A stretch of DNA of 64,000 nt, taken from Liolophura sinensis (lineage: Eukaryota; Mollusca; Polyplacophora; Chitonida; Chitonidae). Shown here one piece after another: positions 24,173 to 35,300 of the stretch. Both the position numbers and the translations under genes were made by a program. How positions within the stretch are numbered: position 1 is the stretch's first letter; every line of letters starts with the position of its first letter. The notes below the pieces were generated by a model. It saw only the letters and a list, made by a program, of their open reading frames with translations, did not search any database and was not told where the DNA came from. The stretch spans positions 17,248,017 through 17,312,016 of the forward strand of contig NC_088307.1 in NCBI RefSeq assembly GCF_032854445.1. The letters run 5' to 3'.

Positions 24173-24784
24173 GAAAAGAAAGTCAGTATAACCTTTTGAA
24201 TGGGATCAAAATAATTTTAGTCAATGGGTTTATTACCTAAATATATTGAAATATATTCCATTTTCTACTTACAAAAATGACGCATACTTAGACAATGAGA
24301 GAGACATATGTTTCGACTTGGGAGGATCTTGGAAGGAAAGCAAGAAAACTTATTATAGAAAGTTTTACAGATTTTGATAGCTTGACGCTTAGGTCTAAAC
24401 ATGATCCAGTCAGGACAAGGGTGATGGTATTCCTTTACTAAGGCTCTTAGATGGACATCCCAAACAGGCGAAGTTTTTGTGAAACGCACTCCTGGGAGCG
24501 TATTTATCAACGTCTTAAGACTTAAGCCAAATATTTAAAGATATGTACAAATAAAATGAGTTGGGGTAGAATATTGTGAAATTTGTACACTGATACTTGC
24601 TGCAGAACAATGTACTAACCATATTTTGAATTCTTTCGTCTTCTCGAAATCGCAAGTGTCTTATAAATACTTTTATAAGGACTTCTCATTTACGGCTTAA
24701 TGTTAAACTGCTCGACTCGGAGGGTTTCAGGCAAAAGGCATTTGTGAAAATGACGGTTGCCCATGGCGGCTAAAAAACATAGAG
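24173..24784. other. Unassigned intergenic DNA
   Basis: No gene or clear repeat is recognised. Confidence 0.35.
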
Positions 24785-25075
24785 TATTGCATGGAGTGAG
24801 TGAGTGATTGGGATTTAACGTCGTACTTAACAATTTTTCAGTCATACGACGACGAAGGAATCCTTAGAGTGCATGTAATGTGCTTCTTTGCTGCAGGACG
24901 GATTTCCGCCGCTCTTTTATCCAGTGCTGCTGCACTGAGACGCCTTAACAAAGGCAAGTAAGCCTCCCTCGTCACAAGCCATTATACTGATACGTGTAAA
25001 CCAGTCGTTGCACTATCCCGTTCATGCTGAACGCCAAGCGAGGAAATTAGAACTTCCTCTTTTAAGGTCTTAAGG
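24785..25075 (-). repeat. SINE-B, body and 3' end
   Basis: On the minus strand it reads AGAGGAAGTTCTAATTTCC, CTCGCTTGGCGTTCAGCATG, GTGCAACGACTGG, a GGCTTACTTGCC region, GCGGCGGAAATCCGTCC, TCGTCGTCGTATGACTGAAA and AATTGTTAAGTACGACGTTA, then AATC and CACTCACTCACT. It matches the full copy at 58021-58385. Confidence 0.85.
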
Positions 25076-25084
25076 CCATCTATA

Positions 25085-25369
25085 TCATGCCTTTATGAAC
25101 AGCTGCAATCAAAGCGCGTCTGAGATACCTTGTTTAAATGTTTTGACCTGGAACTCATTCATGGACTACGAATTTGAACTTTGATATGGAATTCATGCCT
25201 GGAATATCCACTGCCTGCCTGGCATCATTTGTATATTTTCTTGCATACCCTTGTCTTTAGGAGGTAGTGTTAAACGTTTTTTTTGCAAATGGATCTTGCG
25301 ATTATCGACTTGGAACGCCCTATACGGACTACGAATGGTATACGAATGTCGGACATGACGCTTATATTT
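25085..25369 (+). repeat. RT-element 3' region relic
   Basis: It nearly repeats 12150-12460: TATTTGACCTGG-like text, CATTCATGGACTACGAATTT, GATATGGAATTCATGCCTG, then ACGGACTACGAATGGTATAC. No RT coding part is left. Confidence 0.6.
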
Positions 25370-25371
25370 AG

Positions 25372-25432
25372 GTGTGACTAGACCGAGGATTGACCCTGGA
25401 TCTATCGCTCCCGAAGAGGAGAATATCGCATG
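25372..25432 (-). repeat. SINE-B tRNA-like head fragment
   Basis: The minus strand carries GGGAGCGATAGATCCAGGGT then CAATCCTCGGTCTAGTCACA, matching the B-box region of the full copy at 58.05 kb. Confidence 0.6.
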
Positions 25433-26274
25433 GACAAATGTGAGTTATCAGTGTGAGTAGGCAATTATTTATAATTGGAGATATTTATACGAAGATGTAT
25501 ATTACTACTGTTATACATATTTGATCAAATGATTTCACATGATCAAGTACGTTGAAAAGAAGTACTGAAACGAAGTCCACACAAAATCACAGTTCACAAT
25601 TCAAAATAGAACTGTATAAGCAGAAAGGAAATGTCAACACTGAGGAAGTAGAATATTACTATGGTCACGTGATTTGACATCATTAGGCACATAAAACACC
25701 AAACAAGATCATTGTTCAAACATCTTAATATGACTTAAAACTATATATGGTGAGAAAGAAACTATGTCTCCAGCAACCTGCGGATGGTCGTGAGTTTCCA
25801 GCAGGCTATCCCCGGTTTCCTCCCACCATAATGTTGGCCGCCGTCGTATAAGTGAAATGTTCTTGAGTACGGCGTAAAATACCAATCAAATGAATACATA
25901 AACAACAAAATCCGTGTCTGGAAACATATCTTGCAAACTTGGTATCAAATGATTGAAAAAACTGATTGATAAAATTCATTCGATATTTTAGATGAACCCT
26001 AGTGGCATATCACAAAAAAGGGACAAACAGTTTGGTCAAGAATTGGTTTAAACAATGATAAATTTCATACGAGATACAATACATGATAATCGAAAATCTG
26101 TTGAAACATAAAAGGCATTTGTTTATATTATGAAGCAGTGTAAATGGCTATGCCATTGTAAAAAACGGTTGCTCCGCTTGTACAAAGGAACTGTAAGAGG
26201 ATTGTAAATATTTGTGGTTACAATTGTGGCCGTACACCAACTTTACTTTGGGGACATCATTGTTTGTGATTGTA
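25433..26274. other. Intergenic DNA with one SINE
   Basis: Apart from the SINE-A at 25770-25904, nothing is recognised. Confidence 0.4.
25770..25904 (+). repeat. SINE-A 3' part
   Basis: It reads CAGCAACCTGCGGATGGTCG, GGTTTCCTCCCACCATAATG and TATAAGTGAAATGTTCTTGA, then ACGGCGTAAAATACCAAT and an A-rich tail. Confidence 0.8.
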
Positions 26275-26530
26275 TGTTAAATGTGATGACAACACAGCAT
26301 TTTGAGTAATTCTAGACGAATGACGTCTAATAAATTACAGGTAACGTCGCTCCATTTTTGTTACCTACTTTTGCTTAAGCCATGGTGCTGGGGGGCGTGT
26401 ACGTTACTACTACTTATGCATTTACATGATCAGTTAGAATAAAACCCTGACTGAGGTAAATTGACAAGAGGCCGTATTTTACCGATTATGTATGACCATT
26501 TACCAGCTATCACACCGTCATCTTGTAATT
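26275..26530 (+). repeat. DR1 copy
   Basis: It reads TAAATGTGATGACAACACAG, ATTTTGAGTAATTCTAGACG and GACGTCTAATAAATTACAGG, then TTGCTTAAGCCATGGTGCTG, GAATAAAACCCTGACTGAGG, AAATTGACAAGAGGCCGTAT and CCATTTACCAGCTATCACAC. This is one of the best-preserved copies. Confidence 0.75.
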
Positions 26531-27145
26531 ACACTGATGTTAAACTGTTAGAAATAGCAGTTATGCTTGTTACGTATGCTATGGTGTATCATGATTTAAA
26601 GTTTAACCAAGAAATACAAACACAGTTTTGGAAATTGGACATTATTTGTTTCTGCTTCAACAGGGCATGGTCTCCATCCACTTATTCGGTGTCATCATTT
26701 TGACCTTGAACTATCTGAAAAAACTCCACATGCACCAAAAGGTCCCTTGAAACCGGTTGGGAAATCGTCCCCCTGTCGCTCAGGTCGATTGCCAAACTGC
26801 TCACAGTGACTGATGTCTGTGAAATGACGCAAGGGCTTCCCCGGTATGCGACTGAAGCTGTTATGTAACAGGTGTAGCCGATGGAATAGGCCAAGCTAAA
26901 ACATTCGTTGCTAGCCATCAAATGGCTAGGATAATGTCCTTTTCCGTCTATTCTTGGTAGTTGAAACGAGTTTTGTCTTACGAATTATACCGCGAATATA
27001 TGACAGTGTCTTTAACAGACATTTATTACGACGCTAAACTGATAAACAGGTGCCCCCCTTTCTCAATGTAATTGTAGGATATGCTATTACCTGAAGTAAA
27101 TAGCGTTGAGCTTTCATTGGAATAAAAATGTATATAAAATCTGTT
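26531..27145. other. Unassigned intergenic DNA
   Basis: Short overlapping frames on both strands, none recognised. Confidence 0.35.
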
Positions 27146-27157
27146 TAGATTTACAAT

Positions 27158-27396
27158 GAGAGGGCCTCCGTGGCTGAGTTGGTTAGCGCGCTAGCGCAGC
27201 ATAATGACCCAGGAGCCTCTCGCCAATGCGGTCGCTGTGAGTTCAAGCCCAGCTCATGCTGGCTTCCTCTCCGGTTGTACGTGAGAAGGTCTGGCAGCAA
27301 CCTGTGAATGGTCCTGGGTTTCCCACCATAATGCTGGCCGCCGTATAAGAAAAAATATTGTTGAGTATGGCGTAAAACACCAATCAAATAAATAAA
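27158..27396 (+). repeat. SINE-A, full length, with target-site duplication
   Basis: It has a tRNA-derived head with a pol III A box (TGGCTGAGTTGGTTAGCGC) and a B-box-like GAGTTCAAGCC. The family body follows, then GGCGTAAAACACCAATC with an AAAT tail. A 12-bp target-site duplication, TAGATTTACAAT, flanks it exactly (27146-27157 and 27397-27408). The total is 239 bp. It is the reference copy for the other SINE-A entries. Confidence 0.9.
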
Positions 27397-27408
27397 TAGA
27401 TTTACAAT

Positions 27409-27829
27409 CATATATTTAAAGTTATTTACCATATAGCTTGGCAATATATGAAGAAATATATAAAAAAAATTCTTGTGTGGTTCAAATTCATCTTTCCACC
27501 TCTATTGCTTCACACACACCTGCTCCAGAAGTTGGATCATTCTATTTTACTAAGCGGTACGTTGGTGACAAATGTGCCAGCTTTTCATGTAAATGCTTAA
27601 AGATAACTCCCACGCCCCTTGGCATTACTGCTGAAGCAGAATAACATACAATAGAATGCAATCATGATATTAGGAGTTTGTTAAGGATCACAGGTGTGCA
27701 TGTGCTCACTTAACCACATATTGTTGTTGTTCTTTTTTCTTGTTTTGGTCGAAGAACAGCCTATTGTTAGTGACCAGTCAAAAAGTGGTTATTCAACTGA
27801 CGTCGCTAACGTGTTTTCAAGGTCACTGA
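27409..27829. other. Unassigned intergenic DNA
   Basis: Nothing recognised. Confidence 0.35.
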
Positions 27830-28310
27830 CGGAGGGTTGAGATGAAACTTAGCAAGCTTAGTAACGGATGTCTCCACCGCGAGCGTCGATGGCTTTGTAC
27901 ATCTCCGTTCCATTAAAGCCTCCAGACGAGCAAAGGATGCTTGCGGAATCTACGCCCTGAGCCTGGTTAGGTCTCTAGCCCTTGGGTCAATGTTTTGGGA
28001 CTGTCGTCGCTTCCGTCTCAAGCGTCGGCCTGTTTCATCCCAGACATGCCCACATGATAAATCAGGTGAGTTTGTAGGCCAAGGGTCCACATGAAAGTTG
28101 TTAGCATCGTTAAATGCTCTTGTCCCCTGAACCGTATGGGAACGAGCAGTGTCCTGCTGAAATATGATCACGGTGACGACAACGGGCTGAATTAAGACGT
28201 CTCAGTAACCTGCAGCATTCAAGCTGCCGTCAACAAAAACAAGAGGGGTATGGTGGCGAATTGTGAAACCTCCCTACACCAGCACTGACCCACTGCCAAA
28301 ACATTTTTTT
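27830..28310 (-). pseudogene. Tc1/mariner transposase relic
   Basis: On the minus strand the order is a GGFTIRHHTPLVFVDGSLNA region, a stop codon, then IIFQQDTARSHT (the second catalytic Asp segment). After it come PWPTNSPDLS, HVWDETGRRLRR and a C-terminal IPQASFARLE helix. This is the second half of a Tc1-family DDE transposase; IFQQDNARPHT and PWPAQSPDLSPIEHLWD are the usual forms. In-frame stops and loss of the P-I-E-x-L part make it inactive. The N-terminal helix-turn-helix half is missing. It abuts the 3' end of the RT relic at 28.32 kb. Confidence 0.8.
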
Positions 28311-28319
28311 CAACACAGG

Positions 28320-29720
28320 CGTCAAAATAATCTATACGCCAAAACAGACATTAGTATACCATCCGTTAACCAATACGGACGTTTCAGGTCAATAATCGCA
28401 TGACCAATTCTCAAAACGGAGTATAACACAAACCACCAAAGAACGAAGTATATAAAGTACGAAAATAAGACGGAATCACGCCACGAGAAGCAGTCATCAG
28501 TTTTCAACGATGTTGGAAAGATGCAAGGTTCTGGACAACTGAGTTATACCGTAAGTTATATGTATCTCAGTTGGGCATTGACTGCAAGTATTCATATATC
28601 CAATGTGGCGATCTAATTCAACACGATGAATATACAGCTCGGGGTTAAGCAGAACTAGACACAATCATGAAGGAGAGCGCCAGAAATTCTGGAAGCAATA
28701 TCCATATTTACTTACAAAGAAATTATACTCCCTTGTAAAACTTAAGAAGCTTGGAGAGAAGGCGTCTGATGGAATAACTTTGATACACTAGTTTTTTCAG
28801 TAATAGCCTGTGACGCTGACTAAAATCGTTACACAACACACAGGATCGAACAAATGCTACCAGACGAGATATGTACACACCATGTGCAGGACCCTTTGGT
28901 ATATTGCTGTCCAAGTAAGCATAATTTACAATGTCCAAACTGAAACTATATCTTATGTCGTAAAGTCTAAGAGAGAAGAAACCGTTTTGGTCTTTGTACA
29001 AGTATAGGTCCAGACAAGATGTACCATCTGGAGAGTTTGTGGTTTACTTTAAATCCAGCGAAGGTGGGTAAATATCTTTCACAGCCTTTGCTGTATATAG
29101 ATTGTTTAAAGCCAGCAGATCGTCAATATACCATTTAGTGAGAATGAGAAAACAGAATTATATGGTGAGGATTGCTCGTTAACAGTTTCTGCATGTAGTC
29201 GTATTCAGCTGAGAACAGGTATAGGTAGACCAAAAAAGGGGAGGGGCACAATTTGTACCCTTCGGAATACCTATACACTATATGATATATATGATTTATA
29301 TGATATATGATTTCCCCGAATTTCACACAGATGTTATTAATGAGAAGTTAAAGTAATTCAATGAACTTATTAACAACCCATGATTGGTAACCTTTGTATG
29401 TAGTGGAAGTGAAGAAGGCTTTGTTGCCTCTGACGTTAACGTAGTGGAGAATGGTTTTGTTAAACACCGAAACGATTAGTGATGAAATTCTATCTATTAA
29501 ATCCGTATGAGGAATAGTAGTATATAGTGTGGGGAAATCCCAAGTATGATATTCCTTACACCGTATGTGTCTTAGAGCGTTTGATATTGATTGAGAGTAA
29601 ATTTCTTAACCGGTTTCGTTTTTTGTGCAGAAATCTTCTATGACCTCCAAATATGATATGGCACGACTGTTTCAATACTGTGAAAATTTACCGTTTTCCA
29701 CCGGTTACGTTTGATCATTT
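28320..29720 (-). pseudogene. RT-element relic, the most complete copy
   Basis: Read from 29720 down, it has FPTLYTTIPHTDLIDRISS and ISSLIVSVF, then KAFFTSTTYKGYQSW, LINNICVKFGEII, a broken region where the GIPMGTNCAP box belongs, LYLFSAEYDYMQKLL, and a degraded D-D-L region. It continues with the C-terminal YLDSNIPKGPAHGVYISRLV and a CNDFSQRHRLLLKKLV segment. The 3' region follows (28640-28320). This domain order matches an RT protein family I know from many invertebrate and fish genomes, in which LYDKRDDFNF and SNIPxxPAYGVYISQL recur. Its formal class (Penelope-like or another) is left open. Several stops and frameshifts are present. Confidence 0.75.
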
Positions 29721-30646
29721 GCAAAATATCACAATGTCGTCTATGGTCTTTTTGTATTTTCTGTGGTGTCTTTCTTTTTTATTTTATCAAGTTAATGAAA
29801 TATTGGGCCGATTACACCAATAAAATATTTGTCAGATTATATACCATAAAGATTTTCGTTGGCTGTATATAAATGAAATAACACTCTACTGTGAAATTCA
29901 TGTTGATGATGTTTCAAACATGTTTTACTTCAAATCCTAACGAACAAGTGGAATATACAAATCTGAAGTCAGTTTGAAGTTAAAGAAGAATACTTTAAAA
30001 GAATGAATAAAGAGCAAAGTTCCATTATAACTGTAGCAGCATACTATGCTATTTTGATAATTTTACCTACCCTTGTGCTGAATCACCGATTCAAAACATC
30101 ACAGTATATAACTCAATTATCACACTATATATATTTTCCCATTTATAGTTATAAATAGGTGAACTGAATTGTTTCCATTTACATCTGTGTGGAGGGTGTG
30201 GATGCTGACATATTAATACCAGAGAGCAGGAATCACATACAGCGTGTAGTTACTTCATTTATCACAGCCAAAAAACTCTAAGTGACAGACAGGTGTTGAC
30301 CCTAGAAACTACGTCCTGTAGGTCTTTCTATAGACTTTCCATAGGTGTCATGTAACTGCTATCAACCCGAGGGGATACGTTTTTGTTTGGTCAGGAATTG
30401 CCAGGAACTATTTGACAGATAAATATTACGCGTGTGAGGATACTGTACACGGTGTAGGGATACCGGAGAATCTTGGATAAGTTATCAATTTTTCATTAAA
30501 AATAAAAAAAGGTTTTACAGTTTTAATTAATTAAAACACATCTGTCCTTCTGTAATTTATGACCAAACGCTTCAGGGGAAACAACTCTCAACTGTCATCA
30601 CAATAAATGAAGTCCCTTGTTAGAAATTTTATTTACCAGTGCTGTG
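29721..30646. other. AT-rich intergenic DNA
   Basis: The first 80 or so bases may still be RT-element 5' coding sequence. The rest is not recognised. Confidence 0.35.
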
Positions 30647-31290
30647 TCAGGTCAAATGCCTCCAGTATGGAACCACGTATCACAATAACACAGTGTGTAA
30701 CCGTTATTAGCGTGCTTTGTTTTTCGTACAGTTTGTGTCAGATCAAATGCCTCCAGTATGGAACCACGTATCACTATAACACAGTGTGTAACTGTTCTTA
30801 GCGTGCTTTGCTTTTCGTACAGTTTGTGTCAGATCAAATGCCTCCAGTATGGAACCACGTATCACAATAACACAGTATTTAACTGTTATTAGCGTGCTTT
30901 TATTTTTCGTACAGTTTGTGTCAGATCAAATGCCCCCAGTATGGAACCACGTATCACAATAACACAGTATGTAACTGTTATTAGCGTGCTTTGTTTTTCG
31001 TACAGTTTGTGTCAGATCAAATGCCTCCAGTGTGGAACCACGTATCACAATAACACAGTATGTAACTGTTATTAGCGTGCTTTATTTTTCGTACAGTTTG
31101 TGTCAGATCAAATGCCCGCAGTATGGAACCACGTATCACAATAACACAGTATGTAACTGTTATTAGCGTGCTTTATTTTTTCGTACAGTTTGTGTCAGGT
31201 CAAATGCCTCCAGTATGGGACCACGTATCACAATAACACAGTATGTAAATAAGTTATTAGCGTATTTTTTTGTTTTCGTACAATTTGAAC
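30647..31290. repeat. 91-bp tandem repeat, seven units
   Basis: The word CAGATCAAATGCC (or CAGGTCAAATGCC) recurs at 30648, 30739, 30830, 30922, 31013, 31104 and 31196. Each unit continues with GGAACCACGTATCACAATAA, AGTATGTAACTGTTATTAGC and TTTTTCGTACAGTTTGTG. A single stray unit lies near 40935. The unit length is not a multiple of three and there is no coding potential. Confidence 0.9.
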
Positions 31291-31595
31291 TGGTTCCGAA
31301 GTTTGAAGTATGGAACAGTGTATCAACAGAAAAATTATTTACTGTAATTCGTCAACATTTTCGCAGGTTCATTCAAGCGTATTCTGAAGTCGTTATTCTG
31401 TGTTAGTTGATGACATACTATTTGTGAACCACTGACACTGTCCAAGCCAAACAATTTAGAGGAGGTTGAGGAATTAGAGTAACCAGTGATCAGCGTACCT
31501 TGTTCTTAGTACAGTTTGTATCCACTCCTGAACAACGTAGCCCAGAAGAATAACCGCTATCAACGTATGTTGTTGTTCTATCAGATCTATCGAAA
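31291..31595. other. Diverged continuation of the 91-bp repeat, otherwise unassigned
   Basis: Words such as TTCGTACAATTTGAAC and AGTACAGTTTGTATCC suggest decayed units up to about 31560. Confidence 0.4.
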
Positions 31596-31710
31596 CAGTT
31601 TTTATCATTGTCTGCCCGGCATCATCGAAAACTGATGACCGCTTCTCTCTTGTGTGTTTACGGACTACGAATGGTATAGGAATGTCGGACTTGACGCTTA
31701 TATTTATCGG
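31596..31710 (+). repeat. RT-element 3' region fragment
   Basis: It has CCCGGCATCATCGAAAACTG, ATGACCGCTTCTCTCTTGTG and ACGGACTACGAATGGTATAG, as at 12280-12450. Confidence 0.55.
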
Positions 31711-32210
31711 CTTTAGGGGATGTATAAATTGCTACTATTTATTCATTTACATGAAGAGTTAGAATAAAACCATGACTGAGGTAAACTGAGAAGAGGCCAT
31801 ATTTCACCGGTTATGTGTGACCATTTGCCAGCTATCACATTGTCGTCGCCGCTCTGGTTTTCCCCTCTATGCTGTACGTCTTTAATTATATTGTATTGCT
31901 GCATGATTCCACTGGTGGACTAAGCATCCCCAAGGCATGAACCCTTACTATTGTTTTAATGTGATTGCATTTTGAGTACTTCTAGACCAGTGACTTGTAA
32001 TACACTGCAATTAATGTCACTGCATTTTTCTTACCTAATTCTGCTTAAGCCAAGGTGCTATGGCGCGTCTAAATTTGATACTATATACTGTATTTATACA
32101 TTTACATGAACAGTTAAAATAAAACCCTAACATTTGCCAACCATCACACTATCGTCGCTGCTCTGCTTTTACTCTCTATGCTGTATATCTTTAGTTATAT
32201 TAGTACCTAG
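31711..32210 (+). repeat. Two adjoining DR1 copies
   Basis: The first runs from GTATAAATTGCTACTATTTA to the GTCGTCGCCGCTCTGGTTTT end (about 31930). The second starts near GAGTACTTCTAGACCAGTGA (31970), with TTGCTTAAGCC-like and AATAAAACCCTAACATTTGC strings, and ends near 32200. Confidence 0.65.
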
Positions 32211-32355
32211 ATTCTAGAAGCTGAAAGTCAGTCAAATTTGAATCAAAAGAAACCACATCCCATTAGGTTGGGTCAGTTTCTCAAGACAACAATGGCATAA
32301 AATGAAAAAAAGACAAAAAGATGAAAACAAAATTGGCGTCACACATCAGATAACT

Positions 32356-35300
32356 TTAGATAGTGTAGTTCACTTGCAAAAAACACTTTTTGAAGGCTTC
32401 TCGGAAAGGGCTCGACATCACGAAATAAACAACAGGGTTTGCGGCATGGTTGACGTATGTTAGTGTCCGTGTAAACCAATAAAGTGTGTACCACGACGTT
32501 TGGTACATAAATATACCCATTTCCATTTCATATAGGCCCACCAGGACTAAAGTCCTAAATGGCAGAATGCAAACAATGAAGACGATGACCAACACAGCGA
32601 GCATTTTAACGACCCGTGAACGGGATTTCGAAGCGGCTTTAGTACCAATACCATTTCCATCGGTTTGTGGTCCACTGCGTTTTAAAGCGACGATAACCTT
32701 GCCATACAATACCAATAAGGCAGGAACGGGAAGGAAAATGAAGATGACGTTTACAGCTGTTTCATACCTAGATACCCACGGAATATTAACGTTTATATAA
32801 CAGTCTATAACCGTGATGTTGTTCTCTTCTTTCTCCTCGTATCCGACGCCATAACCGTAAGCTATGCAGAGTCCAGCAGTGAGCACGAAGATGATGACCA
32901 ACAACACACCGACTTTCTTATATGTCCACCATCCCAACGACTTGAGCGGATAACATAAAAGGGTGTACCGCTCAATGCCCATGAGCAGGAATATCATGTA
33001 GCAGCACGCCATCGATCCTCTGTCGATGGGCGCGAGGAAAAGACCTGAAATCAACGCAAGCAAAAGTATTAAAACATGAAGGGAGGTAACTTGGAATGAA
33101 ATTGTAAAATACTAATACTGTTAGTACACATAACGAGACGAAAGCGCTTTACATACAATCGCAGTATTTACAAAAAGGCAGGAACTGATCTAAACCAGGT
33201 TTTCAGGATGTGGTTTTAATGTATTTGAAATGTGATGACAACACAGAATTTTGAGTAATTGTAGACCAGTGACGTCTAAAAAAACTCTAGTTAACGTCGC
33301 TGCATTTTAATTTCATTACATAATGTTGCTTAAGCTATGTTGCTTGTCGGGGAGGTGGGGGAGCAATGTGATACTATGTAAGCATTGACATAAACAGAAT
33401 TTCCCCCGGGTTCTGCACGGTTTCCTCCAACCATAATGCTCTCCACAATCATATCAAGGCAATATTCTTGAGTACGGCGTAAAATACCAAACAAATAAAC
33501 AAATAAATAAGTACATGAACAGTTAGAATAAAACCCTAACTGCGGTCAATTGACAAGACGGCGTATTTCATTGGTTAGGTGTTACCACTTACCAGTCATC
33601 ACTCTGTCGCCCCTGCTTTGGTTTTTCTCTTTATGCTGTGCGTCTTAATTATATTGTGGTTCAGATGTCAAAGCAAATTTACCCCAGAAGTGGCTTAAGT
33701 TAGATGCGAGAATACATCGTCAGAAATGCAGTTTGTTCGAGTATTACAATTATCTTTATGTGTACTTTTTCACATTAAACAACACCATCTTTAGACTCCG
33801 TACTCTTGCAAAAGACGCATCTGGGTTTTTTTTTTGTATGTCTTGTTAATCATATTTAGTCTCAGCATCTCCCTTACACCAACAGTTCTTACTGTTGCTT
33901 TGCCGGCAACACTGTAACACAAATGAGATCTATGCATCGAAACGAACATTCGTATGCAGTTCATGCTCGCAAGGCCAATGCCCAAAATGACGTTTAGCAC
34001 AAACCACCAAAGAACTAAGAAAGCATACATAGTACCACATACTGACGGAATCATCCAAGAAGAAGTAGTCAACAGTTTTCAATGATTTTGGAAAGAAGTA
34101 AGCAATGTTCTAGACGATTGAATGAAATCCGTGTTCAAATCGTGGATAAGTTATCAAAAATATGTATCTCAGTTGCGCTTTAATGGCAGCTGTCCATAAA
34201 TCCAACGGGGCGATCTAATTAAACACGATGAATATTTGGCCCCTAGCTCAGGTCTTGTATAGTGTCTGAGGATTCGTTGTTTAATGCTGGTAGAAAAAGG
34301 GCGTTCACATTTATGAGAAAAGCACACGGCATATGGAAGGAAACACAGTATTTTCGACTGAAGCGAATACGAGAAGCGTATAGAGTTTTACAATAATCTC
34401 TTGATTTACATTTTTATGCCATTCCTGTAACTAAACCATCATATTTACGGACGTTCCCATTTAGAATACAAGGGGTTGAAGGGGTGAAACGCTTTAAAAT
34501 ACCACATTTTGTCGCAACACCACACATTAGATGATGCAATTCAACTAACAGAATAACAATAATGTTCATGATACACTCATGATCTAGGCTTATAATCGGT
34601 GGCATTGATACTGAATTGAGCACAAAAAGACAAGAAATGAAACTAGCGATATTAGATTTATCTAAAATAAGCACATTCCCAAACTTTAACATGTCACTAC
34701 GTTGTCTGCCGGGTACTTATATATCGGGTAACTGGTCATGTGTGACTCTTTCCGGTTCACTATACATATAAACCTGGAAGGCATTGAAATATTCTTGATT
34801 CTTTACATTAATAAATATAAAAATGAATCAGAAAGGCGATGAGTCATAGATGACATATAGATCTATGCGTCGAAACAGACATTCGTATACCAGCCGTCAA
34901 CCAATAAGTTTTCTTTCTCGCAGACTTCACGACTAGATGGACAGCTTCAATTCTGACATTGTAAATTCTCCTTACTTGGGCAGCAATATACCGAAAGGTC
35001 CTGCATGTGGCGTTTACATATCTCGCTTTTGTAGCATTTGTTAGATCCTGCGTGTTGTGTGACGATTTTAATCAACGTCAAAAGTTATTACTGCAAAAAC
35101 TAGTGTGTCAGGGTTATCCCATCAAACGCCTTCACTTGAAGTTTCTTAAGTTTTACAATGACTATAATTTTCTTGCAAGTAAGACAGAACATACAGGATC
35201 TCTGGCGCTCTGCTTCATGATTGTGTCTAATCCGTTTAACCGAATGGCAGGGGATGGTATTTGGTATATCCATCGTGTTGAATTAGATCGCCACGTTGTA

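Noticed and set aside
27158..27260. SINE-A head as a functional tRNA gene
   Set aside because: It is joined to a SINE body with a tail and target-site duplication, and the arms are not well paired.
30647..31290. Regular repeats reminiscent of a CRISPR array
   Set aside because: Units are adjacent without unique spacers, and the genome is an intron-bearing animal genome.
34414..34692. Minus-strand frame with FGNVLIL, similar to a TM1 motif
   Set aside because: Beyond this short coincidence there is no TM2 motif, Cys or donor at the right place as in the real receptor exons.
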